From: Bacteroides uniformis
GTDB taxonomy: Bacteria > Bacteroidota > Bacteroidia > Bacteroidales > Bacteroidaceae
DNA: 64,000 nucleotides
Direction: 5' to 3'
Assembly (NCBI RefSeq): GCF_025147485.1
Contig: NZ_CP102263.1
Span: 2,865,501-2,929,500, forward strand
Shown here: in pieces, positions 34,801-44,196 of the stretch
How the letters are laid out: each line of letters begins with the position of its first letter
How positions within the stretch are numbered: the first letter of the stretch is position 1
The notes under the pieces: model-generated
Database searches by the model: none
What the model was told of the DNA's origin: nothing
What the model saw: only the letters and a program-made list of their open reading frames with translations
Program-made: the position numbers and the translations under genes

Positions 34801-36201
34801 ATGAAGTCAAATATAAATTTTTCTTATTTAATATTTTTGTCTGTCGTGGCAGCTTTGGGAGGCTTTTTGTTTGGGTATGATGCTGCGGTCATCTCAGGAA
34901 CTATATCTCAAGTAACTGTGAAGTTTGGATTGGATGAAATCCAGATTGGTTGGTTTGTTGGTTGTGCCTTGATCGGTTCTATTATAGGTGTACTGTTTGC
35001 TGGTAAGTTGAGCGATATGTGGGGAAGGAAAGTAACAATGTTGATAGCAGCGGTCTTTTTTTCAGTATCAGGTATTGGCTGTGCATTTAGTGACTCTTTG
35101 GAACAACTGGTGTTTGCACGTATGTTGGGAGGTATAGGTATTGGAATTGTTTCTGTTGTATCTCCTTTGTACATATCGGAAGTTTCAATAGCTCAGTATC
35201 GGGGACGGTTGGTTGCTTTGTATCAATTAGCTATTACTATAGGTTTTTTAGGTGCATATTTGACAAATTTACAATTACTCCATTTGTCTCAGAGTGGACT
35301 TGTGCTAAGTGTTGATTGGCTGAACCTGATTTTTGTTTCAGAGGTATGGAGAGGCATGTTGGGCTTTTCTTGTATTCCATCATTACTCTTTTTCTTTATA
35401 CTCTTCTTTATTCCAGAAAGTCCACGTTGGTTGATATTGAAAGGACGTGATGGTTTAGCAAAGAGTATTCTTCAGAAAATATATCTTGTTCCACAAGATA
35501 CTACAGAGCAATTGCAAGAAATAAAATCCGTCATTCGGTCAGAAGTTAAATCCGATTGGAGTTTTTTGTTGCAACCAGGAATTCTCAAAGCAGTATTAAT
35601 AGGGGCGGCCATTGCTATCCTTGGACAGTTTATGGGAGTAAATGCGGTACTTTATTATGGACCTACCATTTTTGAAGAAGCAGGTCTGTCAGGTGGAGAT
35701 GCTCTGTTTAGTCAAGTGCTGGTAGGTGTAGTTAATGCTGTGACCACAGTTATTGCAGTTTTCATTATAGATAAAGTTGGACGAAAGAAACTTGTGTATT
35801 ATGGTGTGTCTGGTATGATACTTTCATTATTATTAATTGGATTTTATTTTAGTTTTGCTGAAACGCTCAATTTGCCAAATAACTTCTTGTTGTTTTTCTT
35901 TTTGTTTTATGTTTTTTGTTGTGCTATTTCTATTTGTGCAGTCATTTTTGTACTGCTTTCGGAAATGTATCCTATCCGTATTCGTGGGATGGCAATGTCT
36001 CTAGCCGGATGTTCCTTATGGGTAGGTACTTATCTTGTAGGACAACTGACACCATGGATGCTTCAGAATCTTACCCCCGCTGGGACATTCTTGTTGTTTG
36101 CTGTGATGTGTATACCTTATCTTCTGATTGTCTGGAAATTGATTCCTGAGACTACCGGTAAGTCTTTGGAAGAAATAGAACGCTATTGGATGAAAAAATA
36201 A
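34801..36201 (+). CDS. Sugar porter MFS transporter
   Basis: This 466-residue protein has about 12 membrane segments and sugar-porter signatures: GFLFGYDAAVISG near the start, GRK repeats, PESPRWLILKGR after helix 6, and PETTGKSLEEIE at the C-terminus. It imports a monosaccharide or small sugar across the inner membrane, probably by proton symport. The neighbouring epimerase would act on what it brings in. Confidence 0.9.
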   Translation: MKSNINFSYLIFLSVVAALGGFLFGYDAAVISGTISQVTVKFGLDEIQIGWFVGCALIGSIIGVLFAGKLSDMWGRKVTMLIAAVFFSVSGIGCAFSDSLEQLVFARMLGGIGIGIVSVVSPLYISEVSIAQYRGRLVALYQLAITIGFLGAYLTNLQLLHLSQSGLVLSVDWLNLIFVSEVWRGMLGFSCIPSLLFFFILFFIPESPRWLILKGRDGLAKSILQKIYLVPQDTTEQLQEIKSVIRSEVKSDWSFLLQPGILKAVLIGAAIAILGQFMGVNAVLYYGPTIFEEAGLSGGDALFSQVLVGVVNAVTTVIAVFIIDKVGRKKLVYYGVSGMILSLLLIGFYFSFAETLNLPNNFLLFFFLFYVFCCAISICAVIFVLLSEMYPIRIRGMAMSLAGCSLWVGTYLVGQLTPWMLQNLTPAGTFLLFAVMCIPYLLIVWKLIPETTGKSLEEIERYWMKK

Positions 36202-36224
36202 TCGACCTTATAAAAATATGAATT

Positions 36225-37400
36225 ATGGACTTTAAACAGTTAGCAGCGCAGTACAAAAATGAACTTTTTGAAAATGTACTTCCTTTCTGGTTGCATCGCT
36301 CGCAAGACTTTGAGCAGGGTGGTTATTACACTTGTTTGAATCGTAGAGGTGAAGTATTCGATACGGATAAATTTGTCTGGCTTCAAGGCCGTGAAGTTTG
36401 GTTATTTTCCATGCTTTATAATAAAGTGGAAAAGCAGAAAGAGTGGCTGGATTGTGCAGTTCAAGGTGGTGAATTCTTGAAAAAGCATGGTCATGATGGC
36501 AATTATAACTGGTATTTTTCTTTGGACCGGAAGGGGGCTCCTTTGGTGGAACCCTATAATATCTTCTCTTATACATTTGCTACGATGGCCTTCGGGCAAC
36601 TTAGCTTAGCTACAGGTAATCAAGAGTATGCAGATATTGCCAAAAGAACTTTTGATATTGTATTATCAAAGGTGGATAATCCTAAAGGTAAATGGAATAA
36701 ACTTTATCCAGGAACCCGCAATTTAAAAGGATTTGCCTTGCCTATGATCCTTTGTAATCTGTCTTTAGAAATAGAGCATCTTCTGGATGACAAATTTCTA
36801 ATGAGTACAATTGATACTTGTATTCATGAAGTAATGGAGGTCTTTTACCGCCCGGAGTTGGGAGGTATTATTGTAGAAAATGTACTTGCTAGTGGGGAAC
36901 TTTCTGATTCATTTGAAGGACGGCAAGTGACTCCAGGACATGCTATTGAAGCGATGTGGTTTATAATGGATTTAGGTAAACGATTGAATCGTCCAGAATT
37001 AATAGAGAAAGCTAAAGATATTACTTTAACAATGGCTGAATATGGTTGGGATAAGGAGTATGGTGGGATTGTCTATTTCATGGATCGTGATAAATGTCCT
37101 CCACAGCAACTGGAATGGGATCAGAAATTATGGTGGGTTCATATTGAAACATTGATATCAATGCTAAAGGGATATCAATTGACGGGTGATAAAAATTGTT
37201 TGGAGTGGTTTGAGCGAGTGCATGACTATACATGGAGTCATTTCAAAGATACTGAATATCCAGAGTGGTTTGGGTATTTGAATCGTAGAGGTGAAGTTCT
37301 ATTGCCTTTGAAAGGTGGCAAATGGAAGGGATGTTTTCATGTTCCACGAGGGCTATATCAATGCTGGCAGATTTTAGAACAATTAAAGAGTAATATATAA
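36225..37400 (+). CDS. AGE-family sugar 2-epimerase
   Basis: This 391-residue protein is of the N-acylglucosamine 2-epimerase family, an alpha/alpha barrel with the motifs WLQGREVWLFSMLYN, RQVTPGHAIEAMWF and WWVHIETLISMLKGY; conserved His and Glu residues line the active site. The family includes GlcNAc, cellobiose and mannose epimerases; the sequence alone does not decide which. It has no signal peptide, so it is cytoplasmic, acting on sugar delivered by the adjacent MFS protein. Confidence 0.85.
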   Translation: MDFKQLAAQYKNELFENVLPFWLHRSQDFEQGGYYTCLNRRGEVFDTDKFVWLQGREVWLFSMLYNKVEKQKEWLDCAVQGGEFLKKHGHDGNYNWYFSLDRKGAPLVEPYNIFSYTFATMAFGQLSLATGNQEYADIAKRTFDIVLSKVDNPKGKWNKLYPGTRNLKGFALPMILCNLSLEIEHLLDDKFLMSTIDTCIHEVMEVFYRPELGGIIVENVLASGELSDSFEGRQVTPGHAIEAMWFIMDLGKRLNRPELIEKAKDITLTMAEYGWDKEYGGIVYFMDRDKCPPQQLEWDQKLWWVHIETLISMLKGYQLTGDKNCLEWFERVHDYTWSHFKDTEYPEWFGYLNRRGEVLLPLKGGKWKGCFHVPRGLYQCWQILEQLKSNI

Positions 37401-37427
37401 TTTGTATAACTTAATTTCTATAAGACC

Positions 37428-40400
37428 ATGAAAAAAAACACAATCGTTAGACATTGTTTTTCAAGGAAGTATATCTCCTTGTGTATATTCCTATTATTGG
37501 GGATAATAGGTGAAAAGGCTTTTGCGTATTCTGTTTGGGAAACATATGCGAATGAAACGGAAGGTATATATTTCTCTCTGCAAGAAAGTATTAAAATAAC
37601 TGGAGTAGTAAAGGATAACAAAGGGGAACCAATTATTGGTGCCAACATTGTAGAACTGAATAAAAAGGGTAATGGTACTATTACAGATATTGATGGTAAG
37701 TTCACATTATCAGTTTCGAAAAATGCAGAAATAAGTATTTCATTTATTGGTTTTGATGAGAAAAAAATAAAGATAGGACAGCAAACTTCTTTCGATATTA
37801 TATTAGAAGAATCCTCGCAATTTCTAGATGAAGTAGTGGTTGTAGGTATGAATAATAGACAGACTCGGCGCTCAGTGACAGGGGCTATATCTACAATTCA
37901 AACGAAAGAATTAAAACAGAGTCCTGTTGCAAATCTTAGTAATGCTTTGGCGGGTAAATTGCCAGGATTGATTACTGTACAGACTTCTGGACAGCCAGGC
38001 GAAGATGCGTCTTCTCTATTTATCCGTGGTGTCGGTACATATGGGACATCAAACCCGCTAGTTGTTATAGATGGTTTACCTCGTTCTCAAACAGATTTTA
38101 ATCAGTTAGATGCTAATGAAATTGAGTCTGTAACAATTTTGAAGGATGCGTCTTCATCCTCTCTTTATGGTATACAAGGTGCTAATGGAGTTATTGTTGT
38201 GACTACTAAACGAGGAGTTGATCGTGAAAAACCGCTTATTTCTTTTACTGTTCAACAAGCGGTTCAGCAACCTATTCGTCTGCCCGAAACAATGAGTTCT
38301 TATGAGCAAGCTCTTTATTATAGAGATATGGATATGAATGATGGACAGACTGAACGCTATACGCCGGAAGTATTGGATATTATTAAAAATGGTTCAGATC
38401 CTTACTTATATCCTAACGTTAACTGGTTTGATGAAATTTTGAAGAAGAACTCTATGCAGAGCCAATATAATATCAATATATCAGGAAGTGCATTGGGAAA
38501 ACTGCGATATTTTATTTCCGGAAGCTATGTAAATCAAGGGACTCTTTTGAAACATCAGGATATTTTTGAAAAGAATTATGGTGTAAAAAGTAAGTTTGAT
38601 AGATATAATTTTCGTTCCAATGTTGATTTGGACGCAACTTCAATGCTGAATATACGTATTGATTTGGCCGGACGACTGGAAACTCGTGTTGGACCTGGTA
38701 GTGATTTTTCTAATGTGTTTAGTGTTATTACAACGCGTTCTCCGTCTTCTCAACCGGTATTTAATCCGGATGGAACATTGGGAGCTGGTAGCGCCCTTGA
38801 AATTCCTTTTCAGCAGAACCCTTATGGCATTGTTACTCAGAGTGGTTATTACACCAGGCATACAAATGTGATGTCAGGAACATTGTCGGCAAAACATAAA
38901 TTAGATTTTATAACCAAAGGATTGAGTGCTCAGGTTTATTTTAGCTTTGAAAGCAATAACTATCAGCATACGACAAGATTACAATCATTTGATTCATTTT
39001 GGTATAAAGGCAAGGATGCTACTGGTGAAGCTATTTATCAACCACATAGTGTAAAATCTCGCTTATCGACTACTGACAGCCGTTGGGTGGAGCGTTATAC
39101 TTATCTGGATGTACGTCTTAATTATGATAGAACTTTTGCGGAGAAACATCAAATTAGCGCACAACTTTTAGGAAATAGAACCTTACGTTCGCAAAATGCC
39201 GAACTCCCATATGCTTATCAAGGAATCAGTAGCCGTATTGCTTACAATTTTGATACTCGTTATTATTTAGAAGCCAATATTGGTTATAACGGTTCAGAAA
39301 ATTTCCCTCCTAAAAAGCGTTATGGTTTTTTTCCTTCATTTTCTGCAGGATGGGTGTTGAGTGATGAAAAATTTATATCTTTACCATCATGGATCCAACT
39401 AATTAAATTAAGAGGATCTTATGGAACTGTGGGTAATGATAAAATTGGTGGACAACGTTGGCTGTATATTACGGAATTTACTCCTGGTGGAACTGCTATG
39501 GGAACCTATCAATTTGGAGTGTCTCCACAATCAGTAGCTGGATATAATGAGAGTAGAGTTGGTAATAAATTTGTTACTTGGGAGAAATCAGCGAAAGGTA
39601 ACGTAGGCTTTGATTTGTCCTTATTTAAGGATAATGCTGTGCAGTTTACTTTTGATTACTTCTGGGAAAAAAGAAATAATATTTTGACTACTCCTGGAGA
39701 TGTTCCTGATTATGTTGGTATAACTAATGTTGCTCCTAGGAATTCTGGTAAAGTAGAGAATAAAGGTATTGAGGCAGAGCTTCGTTTTAATAAGCGTATA
39801 AATAAAGATTTGTCAATTTTCGCTAATTTGCAAATGACTTATGCGCGTAATAAAGTTCTTGAGAATGATGAACCGATACCAGCTTTTGATTATCAAGATC
39901 TGAGAGGTTATGAAATTGGTTATGTACTTGGATATAAATCGGCGGGACTTTTTCAAGATGAAGAGGATATCAGAAATAGTCCAACACAAAGTTTTGGTAC
40001 AGTAGTTCCTGGAGATATTAAGTATGTAGACACAAATAAAGATGGAGTTATTGATGCGTTTGATAGAGTACCTATTAAAGTGAATAATGTGCCTCGTAGT
40101 ATGAGTGGACTATCATTAGGAGTGACCTATAAGAATTTTGATTTTAGTATGCTGATGAATGCATCGACAGGTGGAACTGCTTATTTATATACATATCCAA
40201 GTAGCAAAATCAATTTGGAGAGATGGACTGCTGAAAATAAGAATGCACGTATACCTGCTGCACATTCAACAACGAATAATACTGTTGTAACAGATCATTT
40301 TGTACAAAATACTGATTATATAAAATTAAGAAATGTAGAAATTGGATATACATTGCCTAAAAAGTTTTTGAGTTCATTGCGGATTTCTACAGCACGTATC

Positions 40401-40535
40401 TATTTGAATGGACAAAATTTGGCGGTTTGGGATAAGATGTGGTTGAAGGATCGCGATCCGGAGTCTGCAGGTGGTGCTGCATTGGCATATCCTTTACAGC
40501 GTGTATTTAATATCGGAATACACGTAGAGTTATAA
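37428..40535 (+). CDS. SusC-like TonB-dependent outer-membrane transporter
   Basis: This 1035-residue protein has an N-terminal hydrophobic signal, a carboxypeptidase-regulatory-like domain (ITGVVKDNKGEPIIGANIVE, about residues 55-130), a TonB plug (LIVVIDGLPR-type segment, here NPLVVIDGLPRS, with ESVTILKDASSSSLYG) and a C-terminal 22-strand-type barrel. It imports oligosaccharides with its SusD partner, whose gene begins 34 nt later. The barrel region is long and AT-rich in codon use. Confidence 0.95.
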   Translation: MKKNTIVRHCFSRKYISLCIFLLLGIIGEKAFAYSVWETYANETEGIYFSLQESIKITGVVKDNKGEPIIGANIVELNKKGNGTITDIDGKFTLSVSKNAEISISFIGFDEKKIKIGQQTSFDIILEESSQFLDEVVVVGMNNRQTRRSVTGAISTIQTKELKQSPVANLSNALAGKLPGLITVQTSGQPGEDASSLFIRGVGTYGTSNPLVVIDGLPRSQTDFNQLDANEIESVTILKDASSSSLYGIQGANGVIVVTTKRGVDREKPLISFTVQQAVQQPIRLPETMSSYEQALYYRDMDMNDGQTERYTPEVLDIIKNGSDPYLYPNVNWFDEILKKNSMQSQYNINISGSALGKLRYFISGSYVNQGTLLKHQDIFEKNYGVKSKFDRYNFRSNVDLDATSMLNIRIDLAGRLETRVGPGSDFSNVFSVITTRSPSSQPVFNPDGTLGAGSALEIPFQQNPYGIVTQSGYYTRHTNVMSGTLSAKHKLDFITKGLSAQVYFSFESNNYQHTTRLQSFDSFWYKGKDATGEAIYQPHSVKSRLSTTDSRWVERYTYLDVRLNYDRTFAEKHQISAQLLGNRTLRSQNAELPYAYQGISSRIAYNFDTRYYLEANIGYNGSENFPPKKRYGFFPSFSAGWVLSDEKFISLPSWIQLIKLRGSYGTVGNDKIGGQRWLYITEFTPGGTAMGTYQFGVSPQSVAGYNESRVGNKFVTWEKSAKGNVGFDLSLFKDNAVQFTFDYFWEKRNNILTTPGDVPDYVGITNVAPRNSGKVENKGIEAELRFNKRINKDLSIFANLQMTYARNKVLENDEPIPAFDYQDLRGYEIGYVLGYKSAGLFQDEEDIRNSPTQSFGTVVPGDIKYVDTNKDGVIDAFDRVPIKVNNVPRSMSGLSLGVTYKNFDFSMLMNASTGGTAYLYTYPSSKINLERWTAENKNARIPAAHSTTNNTVVTDHFVQNTDYIKLRNVEIGYTLPKKFLSSLRISTARIYLNGQNLAVWDKMWLKDRDPESAGGAALAYPLQRVFNIGIHVEL

Positions 40536-40569
40536 TTACTAATTATTATAATTAAAATAAAGTATAATT

Positions 40570-42261
40570 ATGAAACTTATTAATTTTATTATAAAAAGCA
40601 TGTGCGGATTTTCTATTTTAATTTCATTTGCTTCATGTGATGATTTTCTTGATAGAGATCCTAGTGACCGTATTACTGAGGAGGAAGTTTTTCAGAAAAT
40701 ACAAACTGCTGAAGAATACTTAAACAATGCTTATACATTTTTACCGGACTTCCAAACTTGTACAGAAGATTTGGGAGGACGCTATAAGTTAGGAGGCGGT
40801 ACAGATGAAATCGGATATCAACAGACTGCTGGCGTTACGCAAACCCCCTATGATTTTAACAATGGGAACTGGAATGCGGCTCAATTTCCTATGCAACGTT
40901 CTTGGACTGATTTTTATGCTTGTATCAGACGTGCTAATGTTTTTATGAGTAATTATGATTTGATTCCTGATGAAGTTTCTACCGGCGGTACAAGTAACAG
41001 AAAGCAACGTTTGTTAGGAGAAGCTTATGGCCTGAGGGCATTTTACTATTTTCAGCTGTTTACCATGTGGGGTGGTGTACCTATAGTTGATAAACCTATT
41101 GATTTAGGAGAAACTACTGGTACGACTTTGACACGAGCTTCTGCTAGTGAAATAGTGGATTTTATTCTTCAAGATCTTGAAACGGCTGCTAGTATGTTAC
41201 CGGCGAATCATGATGAAAGCCAATTGGGACGTTTTACTCAAACGATAGCAAAAGCTTTGGCTTCAAGGCTGACATTATATTATGCAAGTCAGTATTGGAA
41301 TCCAGAAAATGACATTACAAAATGGCAAACGGCTGCAAGTACTGCAAAAGCTGCTATTGATTATGCTGAACAAAATGGTTATCGTTTGGCTGATAATTAC
41401 GCTGATATTTTTTCTGCAACGGTTAATCCGGAAGTCATTTGGTGCAAAAACTCTGGTGGAAGTGAATGTGTTTGGTGGAATTGGTATGGTTTTCCTTTAG
41501 GATATGGAGGATGGTATGTAGATGGCCCTTTGCAGGAAATGGTAGATTCTTATGAGATGGCTGCAACAGGCGAGATCCCAGTATTAGGTTATGATGAGAA
41601 TGATAACCAGATTATTAATCTGAAATCTGGATATGATCCAGTACATCCATTTGAAGGTAGAGATCCACGTTTTTATGTAAGTATCCTCTATCATGGGGCT
41701 CAATGGCAGGGAAGAGCGGTTGATGTATCTCCAACTGGACTAGATAATATTAATATAGGTGGTGTACCACGAGTTAATTATTTTACAAGAAAGTATTTAT
41801 GGGAGCAACATAATTTGACGACTGGATCGGGGAATTCGTATCGAAGATTTGCAATTATTCGATTGGCAGAGCTTTATCTTAATTATGCGGAAGCACTGAA
41901 TGAAGCAGAAGGCCCAACAGCAGAAGTCTATAATGCAGTTAATAAGATTCGTAGACGTGCTCAATTACTTGATTTACCGGCAAATCTGACTAAAGATGAG
42001 ATGAGGAATAAGATCAGACAAGAAAGGCGTGTGGAACTGGCATTTGAAAATCACAGATTTTGGGATGTTAGACGTTGGAAAATTGCAGAAATAGTTGATA
42101 ATAAAAAGGTGCATAAGATAACGGTAAATGCAGATGGAACATATAGTTATCCAGTATTTCAAAACCGTGTATTTGATAAGGCTAAACATTATTTATTTCC
42201 TATTCCTCAGTCTGAAATAGATAAAAATCGTAACTTAGTTCAGAATCCAGGATGGAATTAA
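40570..42261 (+). CDS. SusD-like glycan-binding lipoprotein
   Basis: This 563-residue lipoprotein (signal ending SFASCDDFLDRDP) has the SusD/RagB layout: N-terminal TPR-like helices with GLRAFYYFQLFTMWGGVP, and a C-terminal RLAELYLNYAEALNE motif followed by IRQERRVELAFENHRFWDVRRW. It forms a lid over the SusC pore and binds the target glycan at the cell surface. Confidence 0.95.
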   Translation: MKLINFIIKSMCGFSILISFASCDDFLDRDPSDRITEEEVFQKIQTAEEYLNNAYTFLPDFQTCTEDLGGRYKLGGGTDEIGYQQTAGVTQTPYDFNNGNWNAAQFPMQRSWTDFYACIRRANVFMSNYDLIPDEVSTGGTSNRKQRLLGEAYGLRAFYYFQLFTMWGGVPIVDKPIDLGETTGTTLTRASASEIVDFILQDLETAASMLPANHDESQLGRFTQTIAKALASRLTLYYASQYWNPENDITKWQTAASTAKAAIDYAEQNGYRLADNYADIFSATVNPEVIWCKNSGGSECVWWNWYGFPLGYGGWYVDGPLQEMVDSYEMAATGEIPVLGYDENDNQIINLKSGYDPVHPFEGRDPRFYVSILYHGAQWQGRAVDVSPTGLDNINIGGVPRVNYFTRKYLWEQHNLTTGSGNSYRRFAIIRLAELYLNYAEALNEAEGPTAEVYNAVNKIRRRAQLLDLPANLTKDEMRNKIRQERRVELAFENHRFWDVRRWKIAEIVDNKKVHKITVNADGTYSYPVFQNRVFDKAKHYLFPIPQSEIDKNRNLVQNPGWN

Positions 42262-42318
42262 CAGAGATTGAATATTAGATTATAAGATAAAAATGACTTT
42301 ATTTTGAAATAGATAATT

Positions 42319-43419
42319 ATGAGAAAGAATTTTATATTTAAAATGAGTGTAGTATTCGTGATGGGTATTATGGCATTAGGTCAAGTATCATGTTCATCAA
42401 AGACTGAAACAAATGTAGATAAAGAAGGGGAGGCTTCTTCTGAGTCTCAAGGCGATGTGTTTTTTCAAACAAGAGGGATTATTCTTTCATGGGATGACGT
42501 CAAGAAACCAGAAGTTCTGGATTGGTTAAAACTTTCAGAAAATGCAGGTATTACTACTCTTAGTGTTTTTGGTGCTGACATATATTCTGCTGAATACCAG
42601 GAGTTCGTCTCAAAATGTCGTGAAAAGTCTATTGATATTGAATACCAAGAACATATGATGGCGACTTTGTTGCCAAGAGACTTGTTCAAGGAGCATCCAG
42701 CATATTTCCGTATGGATGAGAACGGTCAACGTACAGCAGATTTTAATTGTTGTCCTTCATCGGAAGAGGCTTTGAGTATAATAGCGGCTAATGCAAAAGT
42801 TGCCGCCCAAAAATGTACTTCTAGTAATAATAAATATTATTACTGGTTAGATGATGGCGGAAAGAGATGCCATTGCAAATTATGTGATAAATACAATGAT
42901 AGTGATCAAGCTTTGTTGATAGAGAATCAGATAATAAGGGCTTTGAAAGAAGTTAATCCACAAGCAAAGTTGGCACATCTTGCTTATCAAGGTACTATTC
43001 CTGCACCGGAAATTGTAAAACCAGAGAATGATATTTTTTTGGAATTTGCTCCTTTTAATCGTCGTTGGGATAAGCCTTTGAGAGAACGTGATGCTATTCG
43101 GGATGGAATGACAATTACTCATGGTGAATATATTGATGCATTAGAGGCTAATTTAAAAGTCTTCCCTAAAGAAACGGCACAAGTTTTGGAATATTGGATG
43201 GATGTGTCTTTATTTAGTGACTGGAAAAAGCCAGCGGTACAATTACCTTGGAATAAAAATGTATTTCTTTCGGATATCAACACATATGCACATTATGGTA
43301 TTCGTAATATTATTGCATATGCAGTTTATGTCGATGCTATATACTATGAAACCTATAAGAATGTCAATTTTGTACAAGAGTATGGTGATGGTCTGAAGAA
43401 TTATCGTTTACCGGAATAA
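42319..43419 (+). CDS. DUF4838-like lipoprotein
   Basis: This 366-residue lipoprotein (signal ending LGQVSCSSK) resembles DUF4838, which is often found in glycan-use loci. Typical features are the FNCCPSSEEALSI segment (Cys144, Cys145) and YYWLDDGGKRCHCKLCDKY (Cys184, Cys186, Cys189), which could bind a metal. The fold is probably a TIM barrel related to glycosidases. The specific role is unknown. Confidence 0.7.
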   Translation: MRKNFIFKMSVVFVMGIMALGQVSCSSKTETNVDKEGEASSESQGDVFFQTRGIILSWDDVKKPEVLDWLKLSENAGITTLSVFGADIYSAEYQEFVSKCREKSIDIEYQEHMMATLLPRDLFKEHPAYFRMDENGQRTADFNCCPSSEEALSIIAANAKVAAQKCTSSNNKYYYWLDDGGKRCHCKLCDKYNDSDQALLIENQIIRALKEVNPQAKLAHLAYQGTIPAPEIVKPENDIFLEFAPFNRRWDKPLRERDAIRDGMTITHGEYIDALEANLKVFPKETAQVLEYWMDVSLFSDWKKPAVQLPWNKNVFLSDINTYAHYGIRNIIAYAVYVDAIYYETYKNVNFVQEYGDGLKNYRLPE

Positions 43420-43430
43420 GATAAATGAAT

Positions 43431-43468
43431 AGAATTACGAGTAGCAATGTATGCTACTTGTAATTCTA
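43431..43468 (+). promoter_or_regulatory. Intercistronic hairpin
   Basis: GAATTACGAGTAGCA pairs with TGCTACTTGTAATTC around a 5-nt loop between two genes of the locus. No T run follows, so it is more likely a stability or processing element than a terminator. Confidence 0.55.
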
Positions 43469-43495
43469 CAATAAATAAGAAGCATAAAAAGAACT

Positions 43496-44173
43496 ATGAG
43501 AAAGTTTTCTGTATTTTTAGGAATAATTTTATTTGTTCAGATCCTGTATAGTTGTACTTCTCCAATTATTCCTTATTCCATAGACGCGAAGAAAGAAGAC
43601 CCTCCGCTAGAGACTCTGATCAATTGGGAGGGATGGTATACCATTAAGGCTATAAAACCATTTTTCGCTCCTTGGGATTATTTGGAGGATGAGACGGTAT
43701 TTAGGTGTTTCTTTTCTTCACAATATTTTTATTTTAGTTTTAATGTAGCAGATGCCACTCCAATCATGTGTCGTGAGTTTGTTCAAGAGTCTGATGTTGA
43801 AGCTGAGGATCGTGTGGAAATCTTTTTTTCGGCTTCAAAAGATATGGGACAATATTATTGTATGGAGATAGATCCTAGCGGGCATGTTATGGATTATTCA
43901 GCTAGCTATTATAGAAAATTTGATTATGAATGGAATTTTAAGAGTCTGGAAATATGTTCCATAAAAGATGAAAAAGGGTATATCGTTGCAGGCAGACTGT
44001 CTGTTTCAGAACTTTTGGAATTGGGAATTGATTTAGAAGAGTTTTATATGGGAGTTTTCAGAGCAGATTTTACAACGCCTAATACGGTTATTTGGTATTC
44101 ATCTGTGAGTATAAATGAGCCTAAACCAGATTTTCATAAACCCAATATCTTATTTCCTTGTATGAAAAAATAG
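43496..44173 (+). CDS. CBM9-like (carbohydrate-binding family 9-type) lipoprotein
   Basis: This 225-residue lipoprotein (signal ending ILYSCTSP) has a beta-sandwich pattern of CBM9-like domains: FFAPWDYLEDETVFRCFFSS, YFYFSFNVADATP, EDRVEIFFSASKDMG and a late FRADF segment. Such proteins bind sugars at the cell surface and often sit in carbohydrate-use loci. It lies between the DUF4838 and DUF5107 genes; no catalytic residues are recognisable. Confidence 0.7.
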   Translation: MRKFSVFLGIILFVQILYSCTSPIIPYSIDAKKEDPPLETLINWEGWYTIKAIKPFFAPWDYLEDETVFRCFFSSQYFYFSFNVADATPIMCREFVQESDVEAEDRVEIFFSASKDMGQYYCMEIDPSGHVMDYSASYYRKFDYEWNFKSLEICSIKDEKGYIVAGRLSVSELLELGIDLEEFYMGVFRADFTTPNTVIWYSSVSINEPKPDFHKPNILFPCMKK

Positions 44174-44196
44174 TTATATCTTAAAAACTGATCGCT

